64,000 nucleotides of DNA from Veillonellaceae bacterium (GTDB taxonomy: Bacteria > Bacillota_C > Negativicutes > UBA1444), in the NCBI GenBank assembly GCA_012798135.1, contig JAAZNU010000037.1, forward strand, positions 62,001 to 126,000. The letters run 5' to 3'. Position 1 is the first letter of the stretch, and each line of letters begins with the position of its first letter. Both the position numbers and the translations under genes were made by a program. Positions 32,526-41,942 of this stretch are shown here, piece by piece. A model generated the notes under the pieces. It worked only from the letters and a program-made list of their open reading frames with translations. It was not told the origin of the DNA and ran no database searches.

Positions 32526-34724
32526 TTACCCTCCCGTGACCGAAGAAGCCCGGTGCACCTCAAATACGTCCCGGACCCGCTTCATCTTGGCCATGATATT
32601 TTCCAGTTGCGCAATATTTTTGGTATCGATGCACATACTGATCAAGGCCCGCTTGTCCTTGAACGTTTTGGCATTGACCGTACTGGCGTTGATTTTGTGC
32701 TCGGCCAGCACCATCATGATATCCGTCAGCATGGCCGGCCGGTCCAACGCCGTAATCTCGATCGTCACCTTGTACAGATCGTCGATGCCGATATCCCATT
32801 CCACCTCGATCATCCGCTCGAACTCGTCCGGTTCGGAAGAGATGTTCGGGCAATCCGCCCGGTGGACCGACACGCCACGACCTCGGGTAACATAACCGAC
32901 GATCATATCGCCCGGCACCGGATTGCAGCAGCGGGCCAGGCGCACCATCAGTCCGCTCTCGCCTTTCACCAGAATCCCGTGACTCCCCTTGCTCTTGGAG
33001 CGTTTGGGCTTTAACTCCGACAATAACTGACTCAGATCCGGCGGAGCCGTGACCTTTTGATCTTTCTTATATTGCTCGATCAGCTTGACCATGATGGCGT
33101 GCACCGTCACGCCGCCAAAGCCGAGTGAAGCCAGCAGATCCTCCTCGTTGGCAAAATTCATTTTGCGGGCAATATCTTCCAGGCGGTCGCCCTTCGACAA
33201 CTCTTTCCAGTCGTAGCCAAGCCGTTTGCTGTCTTTTTCCAGCGACTCCCGCCCTTTGACGATATTTTCTTCCCGTTTTTCCTTCTTGAACCAGTTGCGG
33301 ATCTTGTTGCGGGTCTCCGGCGACGCGACAATATTCAACCAGTCGCGGCTGGGATTTCCCTGCTTGGCAGTGATGATCTCCACAATGTCGCCATTGTTCA
33401 GTTTGGTTTCCAGCGGCACCATCCGGCCGTTGACCCGGGCGCCGATGCAACGATGGCCCACGTCGGTGTGCACCCGATACGCAAAGTCCAGCGGCACCGA
33501 ACCAGCCGGCAAGTCCAATACATCGCCCTTGGGCGTGAAAACGAACACCTCGTCGGAAAATACGTCGAGCTTCACCGACTCGACGAATTCCCGCGGATCG
33601 CGCAATTCTTGATGCCATTCCAGAAGTTGCCGCATCCAGGACAGTTTCTGGTCGAACCCCTTGTCCGGCCCCTTGGCGCCTTCCTTGTACTTCCAGTGAG
33701 CGGCGATGCCTACCTCGGCGACATGGTGCATTTCATAGGTCCGAATCTGGATTTCCAGCGGTTTGCCCTGGATCCCGATTACCGTGGTATGCAGTGACTG
33801 ATACATATTGGACTTCGGCACGGCGATAAAATCCTTGAACCGGTTGGGAATCGGTTTCCACAGGGTATGGACCACGCCCAGCGCGCCATAACATTCCTTC
33901 AGCGAATCGACCAGGATCCGCACCGCCGACAGGTCGTAAATCTCACTGAGTTGTTTATGGTCCCGCTGCATTTTGCGAAAAATGCTGTAAAAATGTTTTG
34001 GTCGCCCGTCGATCTCCGCCTGGATGCCGACCTCACGCAGCTTTTCCCGCAGAATCACGATGGCTTCCGAGATGATGGCCTCCCGTTCCTGGCGTTTTTG
34101 CCGGACCTGATCCACCAGTTCGTAGTATTTTTCCGGTTCTAGATACCGGAACGACAAATCCTCCAGTTCCCATTTGATATTGGATATGCCCAGACGATGC
34201 GCCAAGGGCGCAAAGATCTCCAGAGTCTCCCGGGCGATCTTTTTCTGCTTTTCCGGCGCCATCGGCTTGAGCGTCCGCATATTGTGAAGCCGGTCCGCCA
34301 GCTTGATCAAGACGACCCGGATATCTTTCGCCATCGCCAGAAACATCTTGCGATAGTTCTCCATCTGTTGTTCTTCTTTGGACTTGTACTCGATCCGGCT
34401 TAGTTTGGTCACGCCGTCGACCAGGCTGGCGATCTCACGGCCGAACTCTTTTTCGATCTGCTCCAGGGTCACGGTGGTGTCCTCGACGACATCGTGCAAG
34501 AGCGCCGCCGCAATGGAATCGGCGTCGATCTGCAGCTCTGCCAGGATCCGGGCCACACCCAGCGGGTGATGAATGTAGTCTTCGCCGGAAACCCGATGCT
34601 GGCCCTCATGGGCCTGCGATGCCAAAGCAAAAGCCTTCTCCAGCAGCGGAACGACGGCTTCCGACTGATAGGAACGAACTTTGGCGATAATATCGGAAAT
34701 GTCCGGAGTCTTCTCGCTGGTCAT
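32526..34724 (-). CDS. rel: Bifunctional (p)ppGpp synthetase/hydrolase Rel
   Basis: 732 residues. The hydrolase domain has the HD pair at His77-Asp78 (LLHDVVEDT) and DYIHHPLG. The synthetase domain includes NRFKDFIAVPKSN and YQSLHTTV; the RFKD motif is the RXKD type seen in bifunctional Rel rather than RelA. TGS (VFTPKGDVLDLPAGS), the zinc-finger-like RLARCCNPVPGD region and a C-terminal ACT domain (RPAMLTDIMMVLAEHK) follow. The start at 34724 (MTSEKTPDISD) has GGGATGGGG before it; the frame is open further upstream without similarity. It lies 22 nt after recJ. Confidence 0.96.
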   Translation of the reverse strand: MTSEKTPDISDIIAKVRSYQSEAVVPLLEKAFALASQAHEGQHRVSGEDYIHHPLGVARILAELQIDADSIAAALLHDVVEDTTVTLEQIEKEFGREIASLVDGVTKLSRIEYKSKEEQQMENYRKMFLAMAKDIRVVLIKLADRLHNMRTLKPMAPEKQKKIARETLEIFAPLAHRLGISNIKWELEDLSFRYLEPEKYYELVDQVRQKRQEREAIISEAIVILREKLREVGIQAEIDGRPKHFYSIFRKMQRDHKQLSEIYDLSAVRILVDSLKECYGALGVVHTLWKPIPNRFKDFIAVPKSNMYQSLHTTVIGIQGKPLEIQIRTYEMHHVAEVGIAAHWKYKEGAKGPDKGFDQKLSWMRQLLEWHQELRDPREFVESVKLDVFSDEVFVFTPKGDVLDLPAGSVPLDFAYRVHTDVGHRCIGARVNGRMVPLETKLNNGDIVEIITAKQGNPSRDWLNIVASPETRNKIRNWFKKEKREENIVKGRESLEKDSKRLGYDWKELSKGDRLEDIARKMNFANEEDLLASLGFGGVTVHAIMVKLIEQYKKDQKVTAPPDLSQLLSELKPKRSKSKGSHGILVKGESGLMVRLARCCNPVPGDMIVGYVTRGRGVSVHRADCPNISSEPDEFERMIEVEWDIGIDDLYKVTIEITALDRPAMLTDIMMVLAEHKINASTVNAKTFKDKRALISMCIDTKNIAQLENIMAKMKRVRDVFEVHRASSVTGG

Positions 34725-34746
34725 TCGCGCACCCCATCCCGAAAAG

Positions 34747-36459
34747 TCACTGTACCCCCAGCGCCCGGAACTGCATGGCGCGTTGATATTCATTATATTC
34801 CCAGACGCCGAAAAAAGTCCGGGACTGTTCAAACTCCAGCTGATCCGCATTCTCCCACATAATAAACGGGTATTCCCGGTCGCCGACCCGGAGCTGGCCG
34901 GCTTTGGGATTGCCCGGGCGGTCAATGACCCTGCCGCGGGTCACTTTGCCCTCAATTTCCCAGACGAACGGCGGGAATTTTTCGCCATACGGCTCCAAAG
35001 CCGCCAAACTGTCAAAAAAACGACCATCCAGCGACGATTCGGTCAATCGCCCGTCAACAAACCGGACCTTTTCCCAACTGTCGCCCGGCAATGCCGCCAG
35101 TTCCGCATCGAGCGCCCGAAAAAACGGACTCATTCTGTCGCGTTCAATACTCAACCCGGCCGCCATCGCGTGACCGCCCCATTGGACCAAGTACTGCTGA
35201 TGCTTTTCCATCAGGCGGAACAGGTCGACAGAGGGGACGCTACGGGCCGACCCGCGCCAAATGCCGGTTTGCTCGGTTTCTGCCGTGGCCGTCATTACAA
35301 ACGCCGGCTGATAGAATTTCTCCGCCAGCTTGGCCGCCACGATGCCGACCACTCCCTCATGAAAGTCCCCCTGCACGACCGACAATTTTCGGTACGCTTC
35401 CGGCCGCGGCGTCGTCGCCAGCTGCAACAAGCCGGCCTGAACGGACTCTTCCTGTTCCCGGCGCCGGTCGTTATTGAACTCTTCCAGTTGCCGGGCGATC
35501 GCCGTGCAGCGTTGCGGATCCGCCGACAACAACCATTCGACGACCGGTTCGGCGCCGTTGGCGCGGTTCATTCGCCCCGCCGCGTTGATCCGGGGGCCGA
35601 TCACGAACCCCAGCGTGTAGGTATTCACCTTGCGCCAGCCGCCGGCGTCCCGCATCACCTGAAAGGCAGTCCGCCGCCCCTGCTCGATCAATTTCATCCC
35701 GTGCCGGACAAAATAGCGGTTGGCCGGATCGTTCAAGGGCATAATATCGCAGACAGCCCCCAGCGCCACCAAATCGAGTTCATCCCGCAACAGCCAGTCC
35801 GGGCTGTGCTTGCCGTTATGCTCCCACAAGCCCCGCATCAGCTGCCAGGCTACGGAACAACCGGAAATCGCCGGCAGATCGCCTTTGGTCGACAGTCCGG
35901 GATGGATGACAGCGACAGCCGCCGTGGGGTAGTCGCCTTTTAAGCCGTGATGGTCGGTGATAATCACGTCGATGCCCGCCGACTTGAGCCGGGCGATTTC
36001 TTCACCGCTGGAGACGCCGCAGTCAACCGTGATCACCAGATTGGGCCGCATCGACATCAAACGGCCGATGTTCCGGCCATTCAGGCCATAGCCCTCCGTG
36101 AAGCGGTCCGACAGCATAACCTCCGAAGTGAATCCGTAATGTCCGCACAGGCGCTGCAAAGTACCCTGGATCAGGGCGGTTCCGCTGGTGCCGTCCACAT
36201 CGTAGTCGCCCAGCACGACAATATGTTCTTTCGCTTCAAACGACCGCCGCAACCGGGTGATCGCTTTCGCCATTTCCGCGCCGAAATCGTCCGGACTGAC
36301 CAAATTCGTTAAATCCGACCGAAAAAAACGTTCCAGCACATCCGGATCGGTCAGTCCCCGGGCCTGCAGTCCGGCGGCAAATAGCGGAGAAAGGTCCAAG
36401 TCCCGCAGGCAGGCGCTCAATTCAGCCGATTCCGGCAGTGTTCGATATCGCCATCTCAT
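34747..36459 (-). CDS. recJ: Single-stranded-DNA exonuclease RecJ
   Basis: 570 residues. The DHH phosphoesterase motifs are clear: VVLGDYDVDGTSGTA near residue 85, TVDCGVSSGEE, and ITDHHGLKGD. The DHHA1 motif with GRMNRANGAEP and QWGGHAMAAGLSIE and an OB-fold region follow. RecJ degrades ssDNA 5' to 3' in recombination and mismatch repair. I chose the ATG at 36459 (MRWRYRTLPES) by similarity to family N-termini, though its ribosome binding site is weak; an ATG 54 nt upstream is possible. Both lie after the ftsZ terminator, so recJ likely starts a new unit recJ-rel-dtd. Confidence 0.94.
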   Translation of the reverse strand: MRWRYRTLPESAELSACLRDLDLSPLFAAGLQARGLTDPDVLERFFRSDLTNLVSPDDFGAEMAKAITRLRRSFEAKEHIVVLGDYDVDGTSGTALIQGTLQRLCGHYGFTSEVMLSDRFTEGYGLNGRNIGRLMSMRPNLVITVDCGVSSGEEIARLKSAGIDVIITDHHGLKGDYPTAAVAVIHPGLSTKGDLPAISGCSVAWQLMRGLWEHNGKHSPDWLLRDELDLVALGAVCDIMPLNDPANRYFVRHGMKLIEQGRRTAFQVMRDAGGWRKVNTYTLGFVIGPRINAAGRMNRANGAEPVVEWLLSADPQRCTAIARQLEEFNNDRRREQEESVQAGLLQLATTPRPEAYRKLSVVQGDFHEGVVGIVAAKLAEKFYQPAFVMTATAETEQTGIWRGSARSVPSVDLFRLMEKHQQYLVQWGGHAMAAGLSIERDRMSPFFRALDAELAALPGDSWEKVRFVDGRLTESSLDGRFFDSLAALEPYGEKFPPFVWEIEGKVTRGRVIDRPGNPKAGQLRVGDREYPFIMWENADQLEFEQSRTFFGVWEYNEYQRAMQFRALGVQ

Positions 36460-36526
36460 AAAATATATATATTCTCGCTCATTCTCAATAATCCTTTTCG
36501 TGATCGTAGTCATGTCGCCAAATGAC

Positions 36527-36557
36527 AAAAGAAAACTCCGACGGAAACGCCGGAGTT
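36527..36557 (-). terminator. Rho-independent terminator after ftsZ
   Basis: Minus-strand hairpin AACTCCGGCG/CGTCGGAGTT with a TTTC loop and a TTCTTTT tail, 20 nt after the ftsZ stop codon. Confidence 0.88.
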
Positions 36558-36576
36558 AATAGCAAAATTTGAAAGG

Positions 36577-37650
36577 TTATTTACGTTTCATCCAGTCCGG
36601 TATTTCCAACGTTGCCCCTTTAAACTTAGGAATCGGCGCGATCTCCGGCTGAGCGGGGGACGTCGCTCCCCGAGCGGCCGGTTTGGTACGTTTGGGCTCG
36701 AAGCCAGTCGCAATGATCGTGACCCGCATCTCGTCAGTCATTTTGTCGTCGATCACCGCGCCGAAAATGATGTTGGCTTCCGGATCGGCCATGTCCGCCA
36801 CCATACTGGCCGCTTCGTTGACTTCCAACAGGCCCATGTCCGGACCGCCGCAGAAGCTCAGCAAAACACCCTTGGCGCCTTCGATCGAAGTGTCCAGCAA
36901 AGGACTCTTGACTGCCTGTTCCGTGGCCAGCATCGCCCGGTTTTCGCCCCGGCCCACGCCAACCCCCATCAGCGCCGAACCGGCATCTTCCATGATCGTC
37001 TTCACATCCGCGAAGTCAAGATTGATCAGACCGGGGATGACAATCAAATCGGACATTCCCTGTACGCCTTGTCGCAGCACGTCATCGGCAATCCGGAACG
37101 CATCCATGATCGAAGCGCTTTTTTGGACGATTTGCAACAGCCGGTCATTGGAAATGGTAATCAAGGCGTCCACTTGGTCTTTCATCCGGCCGATGCCCCA
37201 TTCCGACTGACTCTGCCGCCGTCGGGCCTCGAACATGAACGGCCGGGTGACAACGCCGACCGTCAGCGCGCCTAGCTCCTTCGCGCATTCCGCCACGACC
37301 GGTGCAGCGCCGGTACCGGTGCCGCCGCCCATACCGGCGGTAATAAAGACCATGTCCGCGCCGCGCAACGCCTTCATGATATCATCGCGGCTTTCTTCCG
37401 CCGCTTTTTGTCCGACTTCTGGATTGGCGCCCGCGCCCAGTCCCTTGGTCAACTTCTCGCCGATCTGTATCCGATACGGCGCCAGAGACGACAACAACGC
37501 CTGCGCATCCGTGTTGATCGAAATAAACTCCACGCCCTTTACCGCTGAGGAAATCATGCGGTTGACCGCGTTGTTTCCCGCTCCACCCACGCCAACGACC
37601 TTGATCGCGGCAAATTGTTCCGAATCTATTTCGAGCTCAAGTCCCGGCAT
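36577..37650 (-). CDS. ftsZ: Cell division protein FtsZ
   Basis: 357 residues. The GTP-binding domain has [13 protein letters not shown] near residue 20, NTDAQAL, and the tubulin signature [37 protein letters not shown] marks the C-terminal domain, and the tail EIPDWMKRK is a recognisable conserved peptide. FtsZ polymerises into the division ring. Two regions look unusual for bacterial Fts[20 protein letters not shown], where FEG..R..QA..G is typical, and [12 protein letters not shown], where NITGG is typical. GGGAGG lies upstream of the ATG. It is the last gene of the cluster, without an adjacent ftsA, spoIIGA or sigE/sigG, and is followed by a terminator. Confidence 0.95.
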   Translation of the reverse strand: MPGLELEIDSEQFAAIKVVGVGGAGNNAVNRMISSAVKGVEFISINTDAQALLSSLAPYRIQIGEKLTKGLGAGANPEVGQKAAEESRDDIMKALRGADMVFITAGMGGGTGTGAAPVVAECAKELGALTVGVVTRPFMFEARRRQSQSEWGIGRMKDQVDALITISNDRLLQIVQKSASIMDAFRIADDVLRQGVQGMSDLIVIPGLINLDFADVKTIMEDAGSALMGVGVGRGENRAMLATEQAVKSPLLDTSIEGAKGVLLSFCGGPDMGLLEVNEAASMVADMADPEANIIFGAVIDDKMTDEMRVTIIATGFEPKRTKPAARGATSPAQPEIAPIPKFKGATLEIPDWMKRK

Positions 37651-37685
37651 ATTAATAGCCCCTCCCGTTGTGTTGGCGTTTCTGT

Positions 37686-37719
37686 ACGGTTTACTCTTCC
37701 ACACGATTTACTATTCCAC
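37686..37719. repeat. 17-bp tandem repeat upstream of ftsZ
   Basis: Two adjacent 17-bp units (37686-37702 and 37703-37719) match at 15 of 17 positions; on the minus strand they read GTGGAA-N-AGTAAA-N-CGT. They lie 36-69 nt before the ftsZ start and could bind a regulator. Confidence 0.65.
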
Positions 37720-37798
37720 GCCCGCGTTATTATTCCTGCCCGAGATAAAAGGATTTTCCGGTAATTTAATTTCACAGGTTCCGATTCGCCCGACAACG

Positions 37799-38128
37799 TC
37801 ACTTTTTCAGAAAAAACCGGCGAATAATCGCCAGGTTTTGAAAAATACGCAAACCGAAGGCCAAAGAAGCCACATAATACAGGTCGATTCCCAGGCGGTC
37901 GCCGATGAACACCAACAAAACCGCCAACAGGGCATTCACGAAAAAGCCGCTGATAAAAATCGCGTTATCGAATTTTTCCTCCATCGCCGCCCGCATCCCG
38001 CCAAATACCGAATCCAGCGAAGCCAACAGCGCCACGGCCAGAAACTTTCCGTATTCGGCCGGCAGGCTGAAGGGAAACAGCAGTCCGATCACGATTCCCG
38101 TCAAAACGGCAACAATCGGCAACATCAT
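37799..38128 (-). CDS. Small basic protein (DUF1290, Sbp-like)
   Basis: 109 residues with three membrane segments and a basic C-terminus (RRFFLKK). The sequence LASLDSVFGGMRA is the family signature. Sbp is a conserved membrane protein encoded between divIB/DUF881 genes and ftsZ in many Firmicutes; function unknown. Its start overlaps the DUF881 stop codon in an ATGA. A 148-nt gap with a tandem repeat separates it from ftsZ. Confidence 0.92.
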   Translation of the reverse strand: MMLPIVAVLTGIVIGLLFPFSLPAEYGKFLAVALLASLDSVFGGMRAAMEEKFDNAIFISGFFVNALLAVLLVFIGDRLGIDLYYVASLAFGLRIFQNLAIIRRFFLKK

Positions 38129-38820
38129 TTGGCAGGGCCCTCCTTCACCGGTTTGGCGAACTGATACTTGTGGGGCCCTTTGAACGCCGGAATTTTAATC
38201 GTGTTCTGCGTTTTCACCGTAGCCTGGATCCCCCAGAACTGAAGGGTTTCAATCACACCGCCCCGCATCTTCAGAGACGCCTCCAACGTTTTGGGGTCGC
38301 CAATCGCCCGGATTTCATACGGCGGCGTGTATTTTGAATTATTCACGGAAATGGTCGGTCCGGCGCAACGGATTTCCGTTCCGACCACCAGACGCTGCTC
38401 GTTGATGGAAATGGCTTCCGCGCCGGCGGCCCACAGCTCGTTGATCACCTTTAGCATATCATCGTCATGAATTAAATATAAGTTCGGATTTTCGCCAGGT
38501 TTGATCACGCGTTTGCTGTCATCGATGGTCACAAGCACGCCGGGTCCCTGCACCGGCAGGTAACCGGCCGCCATCCGGAACATTTCCGATTCCTTGGCAA
38601 TCGTTTCGCCGAGGGTGGAATTCTGAACCTCCTGCAGCTGTCGCAGTGCCGTGTCCCGTTCTTTTTCAGCCTGTCGGAGTCGTTGCGATAAATCTTCCGC
38701 GCGCTGGTACGGCAATGATGAGCGAATGTCCTGCGCCGTGCGGAATTGCAGCGCCAACATAACGCCCAAGACCACGCACACAAAAACCAGCGCCGCTCGT
38801 CCCTGCTTAAGGGCAGCCAA
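38125..38820 (-). CDS. DUF881 family membrane protein (YlxW-like)
   Basis: 231 residues. One N-terminal membrane segment (ALVFVCVVLGVMLAL) is followed by a coiled coil of about 40 residues rich in Arg and Glu, then the DUF881 domain with GPGVLVTIDDS, LYLIHDDDMLKVINELWAAGAEAISIN and an IGDPKTLEASL motif. Members lie beside ftsQ in Firmicutes and are thought to act in division, but the role is unproven. Translation starts at a TTG with GGAGG 7 nt upstream. The stop overlaps the sbp start. Most clusters carry one or two DUF881 genes; only one is here. Confidence 0.92.
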   Translation of the reverse strand: MAALKQGRAALVFVCVVLGVMLALQFRTAQDIRSSLPYQRAEDLSQRLRQAEKERDTALRQLQEVQNSTLGETIAKESEMFRMAAGYLPVQGPGVLVTIDDSKRVIKPGENPNLYLIHDDDMLKVINELWAAGAEAISINEQRLVVGTEIRCAGPTISVNNSKYTPPYEIRAIGDPKTLEASLKMRGGVIETLQFWGIQATVKTQNTIKIPAFKGPHKYQFAKPVKEGPAK

Positions 38821-38843
38821 ACCGATTCCTCCTTTTAATATTT

Positions 38844-39587
38844 TTAGAGCCGGAATCGCAATACCGGCTTGCCATGGGCCAAATCGACGGACTCCACGGG
38901 AATCGCCTTGGCGCTGATTTCCTGCAGAATATCCTGCGTCAGGCGTGCCTTTTCCCGAGTGTGGTCCAACGAGCCCAGATAAATCTTCACATTGTTCACG
39001 GTATACACCGTCACCCCGCTGTTGGGCGACAGATGCACCTCAGACAGTTTATCCCGGGTTTCGCTGTTGAGCGCCACCAAAAATTCCAACGCCCCGCGCA
39101 CGGCCGGATCGGTGATCCGGCTGCCTGGGAAAACGCGCCCTGCCTTGAATCCGGTGATCAATGGCGCTTCCATATTCTTTAGATTATGGGAAATCGTCGT
39201 TACCGTACCGGTCGCATCGACATCCAAAAAACCGTACCGGCCGGCTACATACGCCAACGAACGGCGCTCCCGGACACGGATGGTCAGGGAGGCCGGCCAT
39301 TCATACTCCGTAGTTACCGCTTCCACCCTCAGGTCATCCCGCAAAACGGTAAAAAAGTCTTTGGCGTCCCAGAACCAGACCATTCCCTGCTGGGAATGGA
39401 ATCCCGCCATCCGCAGAATTTCCTCCGTGACGATCTTTTGGTTTCCCTCCACCGCCACCGTCTGCAGAAAGGGATAAACCGGACGCGAATAGCATTGCCA
39501 GGCGATCACCGTCGCACAAACGCACACAAACAGGACCCGTTCAAAGATCCAACGGTGTTTTCGCCGTTTCCGAGCGGCCCCTTCCAT
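38844..39587 (-). CDS. ftsQ: Cell division protein FtsQ/DivIB
   Basis: 247 residues. A short basic cytoplasmic tail (ARKRRKHRW) precedes one membrane segment at about residues 17-32. A POTRA domain follows (VAVEGNQKIVTEEILRMAG), then the FtsQ beta domain with ITVRERR-type IRVRERRSLAYVAGRYGFLDVDATG. In the divisome FtsQ/DivIB pairs with FtsL and FtsB/DivIC. It starts 4 nt after the murC-ddl stop codon. murB, which often lies between murC and ftsQ, is absent. Confidence 0.92.
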   Translation of the reverse strand: MEGAARKRRKHRWIFERVLFVCVCATVIAWQCYSRPVYPFLQTVAVEGNQKIVTEEILRMAGFHSQQGMVWFWDAKDFFTVLRDDLRVEAVTTEYEWPASLTIRVRERRSLAYVAGRYGFLDVDATGTVTTISHNLKNMEAPLITGFKAGRVFPGSRITDPAVRGALEFLVALNSETRDKLSEVHLSPNSGVTVYTVNNVKIYLGSLDHTREKARLTQDILQEISAKAIPVESVDLAHGKPVLRFRL

Positions 39588-39591
39588 CCAA

Positions 39592-41919
39592 TTACCGCTC
39601 CACGGTCATCAACAGAATGCGCTCGCACAAGTCGGGGAAGGACAACCCCGCCGCCGCCGCCGCTTTCGGCACCAGACTGGTTTCCGTCATGCCGGGAATC
39701 GTGTTGACTTCCAGGACGTAGGGATGGTTGGATGTATCCAGCCGGATATCCGTCCGGGCCACGCCCGAACAGCCGAGCACCCGGAAAGCTTCCACGGCGA
39801 CTGCCTTTACGTGGCGGGCGGTTTCCGCATCAATCCGGGCCGGCACGTGATATTCAGTCGCGCCTTTGGTGTATTTCGCGTGATAGTCGTAGACGCCGGA
39901 ATAGGGAACTATTTCGATGACCGGCAAGGCTTCCGGCTTTTTGCCGCCCAGAACGCCGACCGTCAGTTCGCTGCCGTCGATGAATTCCTCCACCAACACT
40001 TCCGTATCGTAGCTAAAGGCTTTTTCCAACGCCGCCGCCAGTTCGCCCTCTTCCTGAACGATAGTCAGGCCGATCGTCGATCCCTGCGTGGATGGTTTCA
40101 CCACGAACGGCGGTTCGAATTCGTCGAGGATGTTCTGTCGGATCTTGTCGCCCCAACCGTCCTGCCGCAACAGCAGCTGGTAACGGGGGGTGGGAATCCC
40201 AGCAGCGGCAAACAGTCGTTTGGATACTCCTTTGTCCATCGCCATGGCGCTGGCCAGCACTCCGGAACCGGTGTAGGGAATCCCCAACAGTTCCAGGGCG
40301 CCCTGTAACCGGCCGTCTTCGCCGTATAGACCATGAATGGCGTTGAACACGACTTCCACGCCGTTTTCCCGCAGCTGTTCGACAAAATGCGGCGGATCCA
40401 GATCGATGCCGACCACGTCATATTCCTTTTCCTTGAGCGCCGCCACAATCGCCTTGCCGGTATTCAGCGACACTTCTCGCTCCGCGGACGGGCCGCCCAT
40501 CACAACCCCGATCTTCTTGCGTTGCATGCTGATCGCCTCCAACGATTTTTTCGCCAGTCGTTCGATGATGCGCTCGCCGGTCTGATAAATATTGCCCGCC
40601 CCCATCGTGATCACCAGATCACCGGCGCGCAGCAAAGGGAAAACGCACTCCTCCAGCGCGGCAAAATCCGGGCAGTAGTGCACCGGCTGACCGGTCTGCC
40701 GCTGGACTTCCCGCAGGATCGTCTCGCCGGACACCCCTTCGATCGGGTCTTCCCCCGCCGAGTAAACGTCGGTCAGAATCAATAAATCCGCCGGCGCGAA
40801 GGCTGTACCGAATTCCCGAGCCAAGAGTTGGGTCCGGGAAAAGCGGTGCGGCTGGAATACGCAAACAACCCGCCCGGTCGTCGCCGACTTGGCACCCTGC
40901 AGAGTGGTCAGGATCTCCGTCGGATGGTGACCGTAGTCATCCACCACCCAGATTCCCCGCTCCCGCCCCTTGGTCTGGAAGCGCCGCTTGGCACCACCGA
41001 ATCCCGGCATGATCGCCGCAATCCGTTCGAAGTCCAGTCCCAGATGCAGGCCGACCGCAATGCAGGCCAGGCAGTTCATCACATTGTGCCGGCCCGGCAC
41101 ACCGATGGAAATCCGGCCGAGCAACTGTTCCCGCCGGTATACATCGAAGAAGGTTTCGGTTCCGACCGTAACGATCTTATTGGCGGTGAAATCGGCCGGC
41201 AAATCCAGCGCGTACGTGATCTGCGACGTTTTCACCTCGGTCGCCGCCGAGCGGACCGCCGGGCTGTCGATGCCGAGAACAGCCAGGCCGCCAGGCTTGA
41301 CCTGATTCAAAAACTGTACGAAAGCCCGTCGGATTTCGTCTTCATTGCCATAGTGGTCCAGATGGTCGTTCTCGATATTGGTGACGACGGCAATCTGCGG
41401 CGTGAATTTCAGAAACGAGCCGTCGCTTTCATCCGCTTCCGCCACCAGCAGCCCACAGTCGCCGACCTTGGCGTTGCCGCCGATGGCGTCGAGGTCGCCG
41501 CCAATCAGCACGTTGGGATCCAGGCCCGCCGTTTCGAGCAGAAAGGCAATCATCGAAGTTGTGGTGGTCTTGCCGTGCGAACCGGCCACGGCAATGCCGT
41601 CGCACTGATTGAGCAGGCCCGCCAGCACGTCGGCCCTATGAAATACCGGCAAGCCGAGCCGCCGGGCTTCGACCAGTTCGGGATTATCCGGCCGGATGGC
41701 ACTGGAAACCACGACCGCGCCGGTTTCGCCCAGGTTCGCCGCCGCGTGGCCCAGATAGATCGTCGCGCCGCTGTTGGACAGGCGAGCGGTCGCCTCCGAC
41801 GCGTGCAGGTCCGAGCCGGAAACCCGGTAACCTTTTTTCAGCAGAACATAGGCGATGGCGCTCATGCCGGCGCCGCCCACGCCGATAAAATGATACGATT
41901 GATTCTCTTCAAGCAACAA
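39592..41919 (-). CDS. murC-ddl: MurC-Ddl fusion: UDP-MurNAc--L-alanine ligase / D-Ala--D-Ala ligase
   Basis: 775 residues in one frame. Residues 1-464 are MurC: FIGVGGAGMSAIA at the start, GSHGKTTTTSMI near residue 115, NIENDHLDHYG and DDYGHHPTEI. Residues 465-775 are Ddl: VVMGGPSAEREVSLNTGKA, NAIHGLYGEDG, FVVKPSTQGSTIGL (ATP-grasp) and a final VLEVNTIPGMTETS. The first adds L-Ala to UDP-MurNAc, the second makes D-Ala-D-Ala for MurF. Such a fusion is known from Chlamydia. At the junction the RNA reads GGAGG, 8 nt, then the ATG of Ddl (40527), a fully formed start site, so free Ddl may also be made. The gene start is a TTG with GGGAGG 8 nt upstream; the frame stays open six codons further up. 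Confidence 0.95.
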   Translation of the reverse strand: MLLEENQSYHFIGVGGAGMSAIAYVLLKKGYRVSGSDLHASEATARLSNSGATIYLGHAAANLGETGAVVVSSAIRPDNPELVEARRLGLPVFHRADVLAGLLNQCDGIAVAGSHGKTTTTSMIAFLLETAGLDPNVLIGGDLDAIGGNAKVGDCGLLVAEADESDGSFLKFTPQIAVVTNIENDHLDHYGNEDEIRRAFVQFLNQVKPGGLAVLGIDSPAVRSAATEVKTSQITYALDLPADFTANKIVTVGTETFFDVYRREQLLGRISIGVPGRHNVMNCLACIAVGLHLGLDFERIAAIMPGFGGAKRRFQTKGRERGIWVVDDYGHHPTEILTTLQGAKSATTGRVVCVFQPHRFSRTQLLAREFGTAFAPADLLILTDVYSAGEDPIEGVSGETILREVQRQTGQPVHYCPDFAALEECVFPLLRAGDLVITMGAGNIYQTGERIIERLAKKSLEAISMQRKKIGVVMGGPSAEREVSLNTGKAIVAALKEKEYDVVGIDLDPPHFVEQLRENGVEVVFNAIHGLYGEDGRLQGALELLGIPYTGSGVLASAMAMDKGVSKRLFAAAGIPTPRYQLLLRQDGWGDKIRQNILDEFEPPFVVKPSTQGSTIGLTIVQEEGELAAALEKAFSYDTEVLVEEFIDGSELTVGVLGGKKPEALPVIEIVPYSGVYDYHAKYTKGATEYHVPARIDAETARHVKAVAVEAFRVLGCSGVARTDIRLDTSNHPYVLEVNTIPGMTETSLVPKAAAAAGLSFPDLCERILLMTVER
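40525..40540 (-). promoter_or_regulatory. Internal ribosome binding site and start codon for the Ddl half
   Basis: On the minus strand GGAGG is followed by 8 nt and ATG (40527-40525), exactly where the Ddl domain begins (MQRKKIGVVMGG). This is as good as the start sites of neighbouring genes. Confidence 0.65.
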
Positions 41920-41942
41920 AATGACTTCCTCCCCCAAACGGC

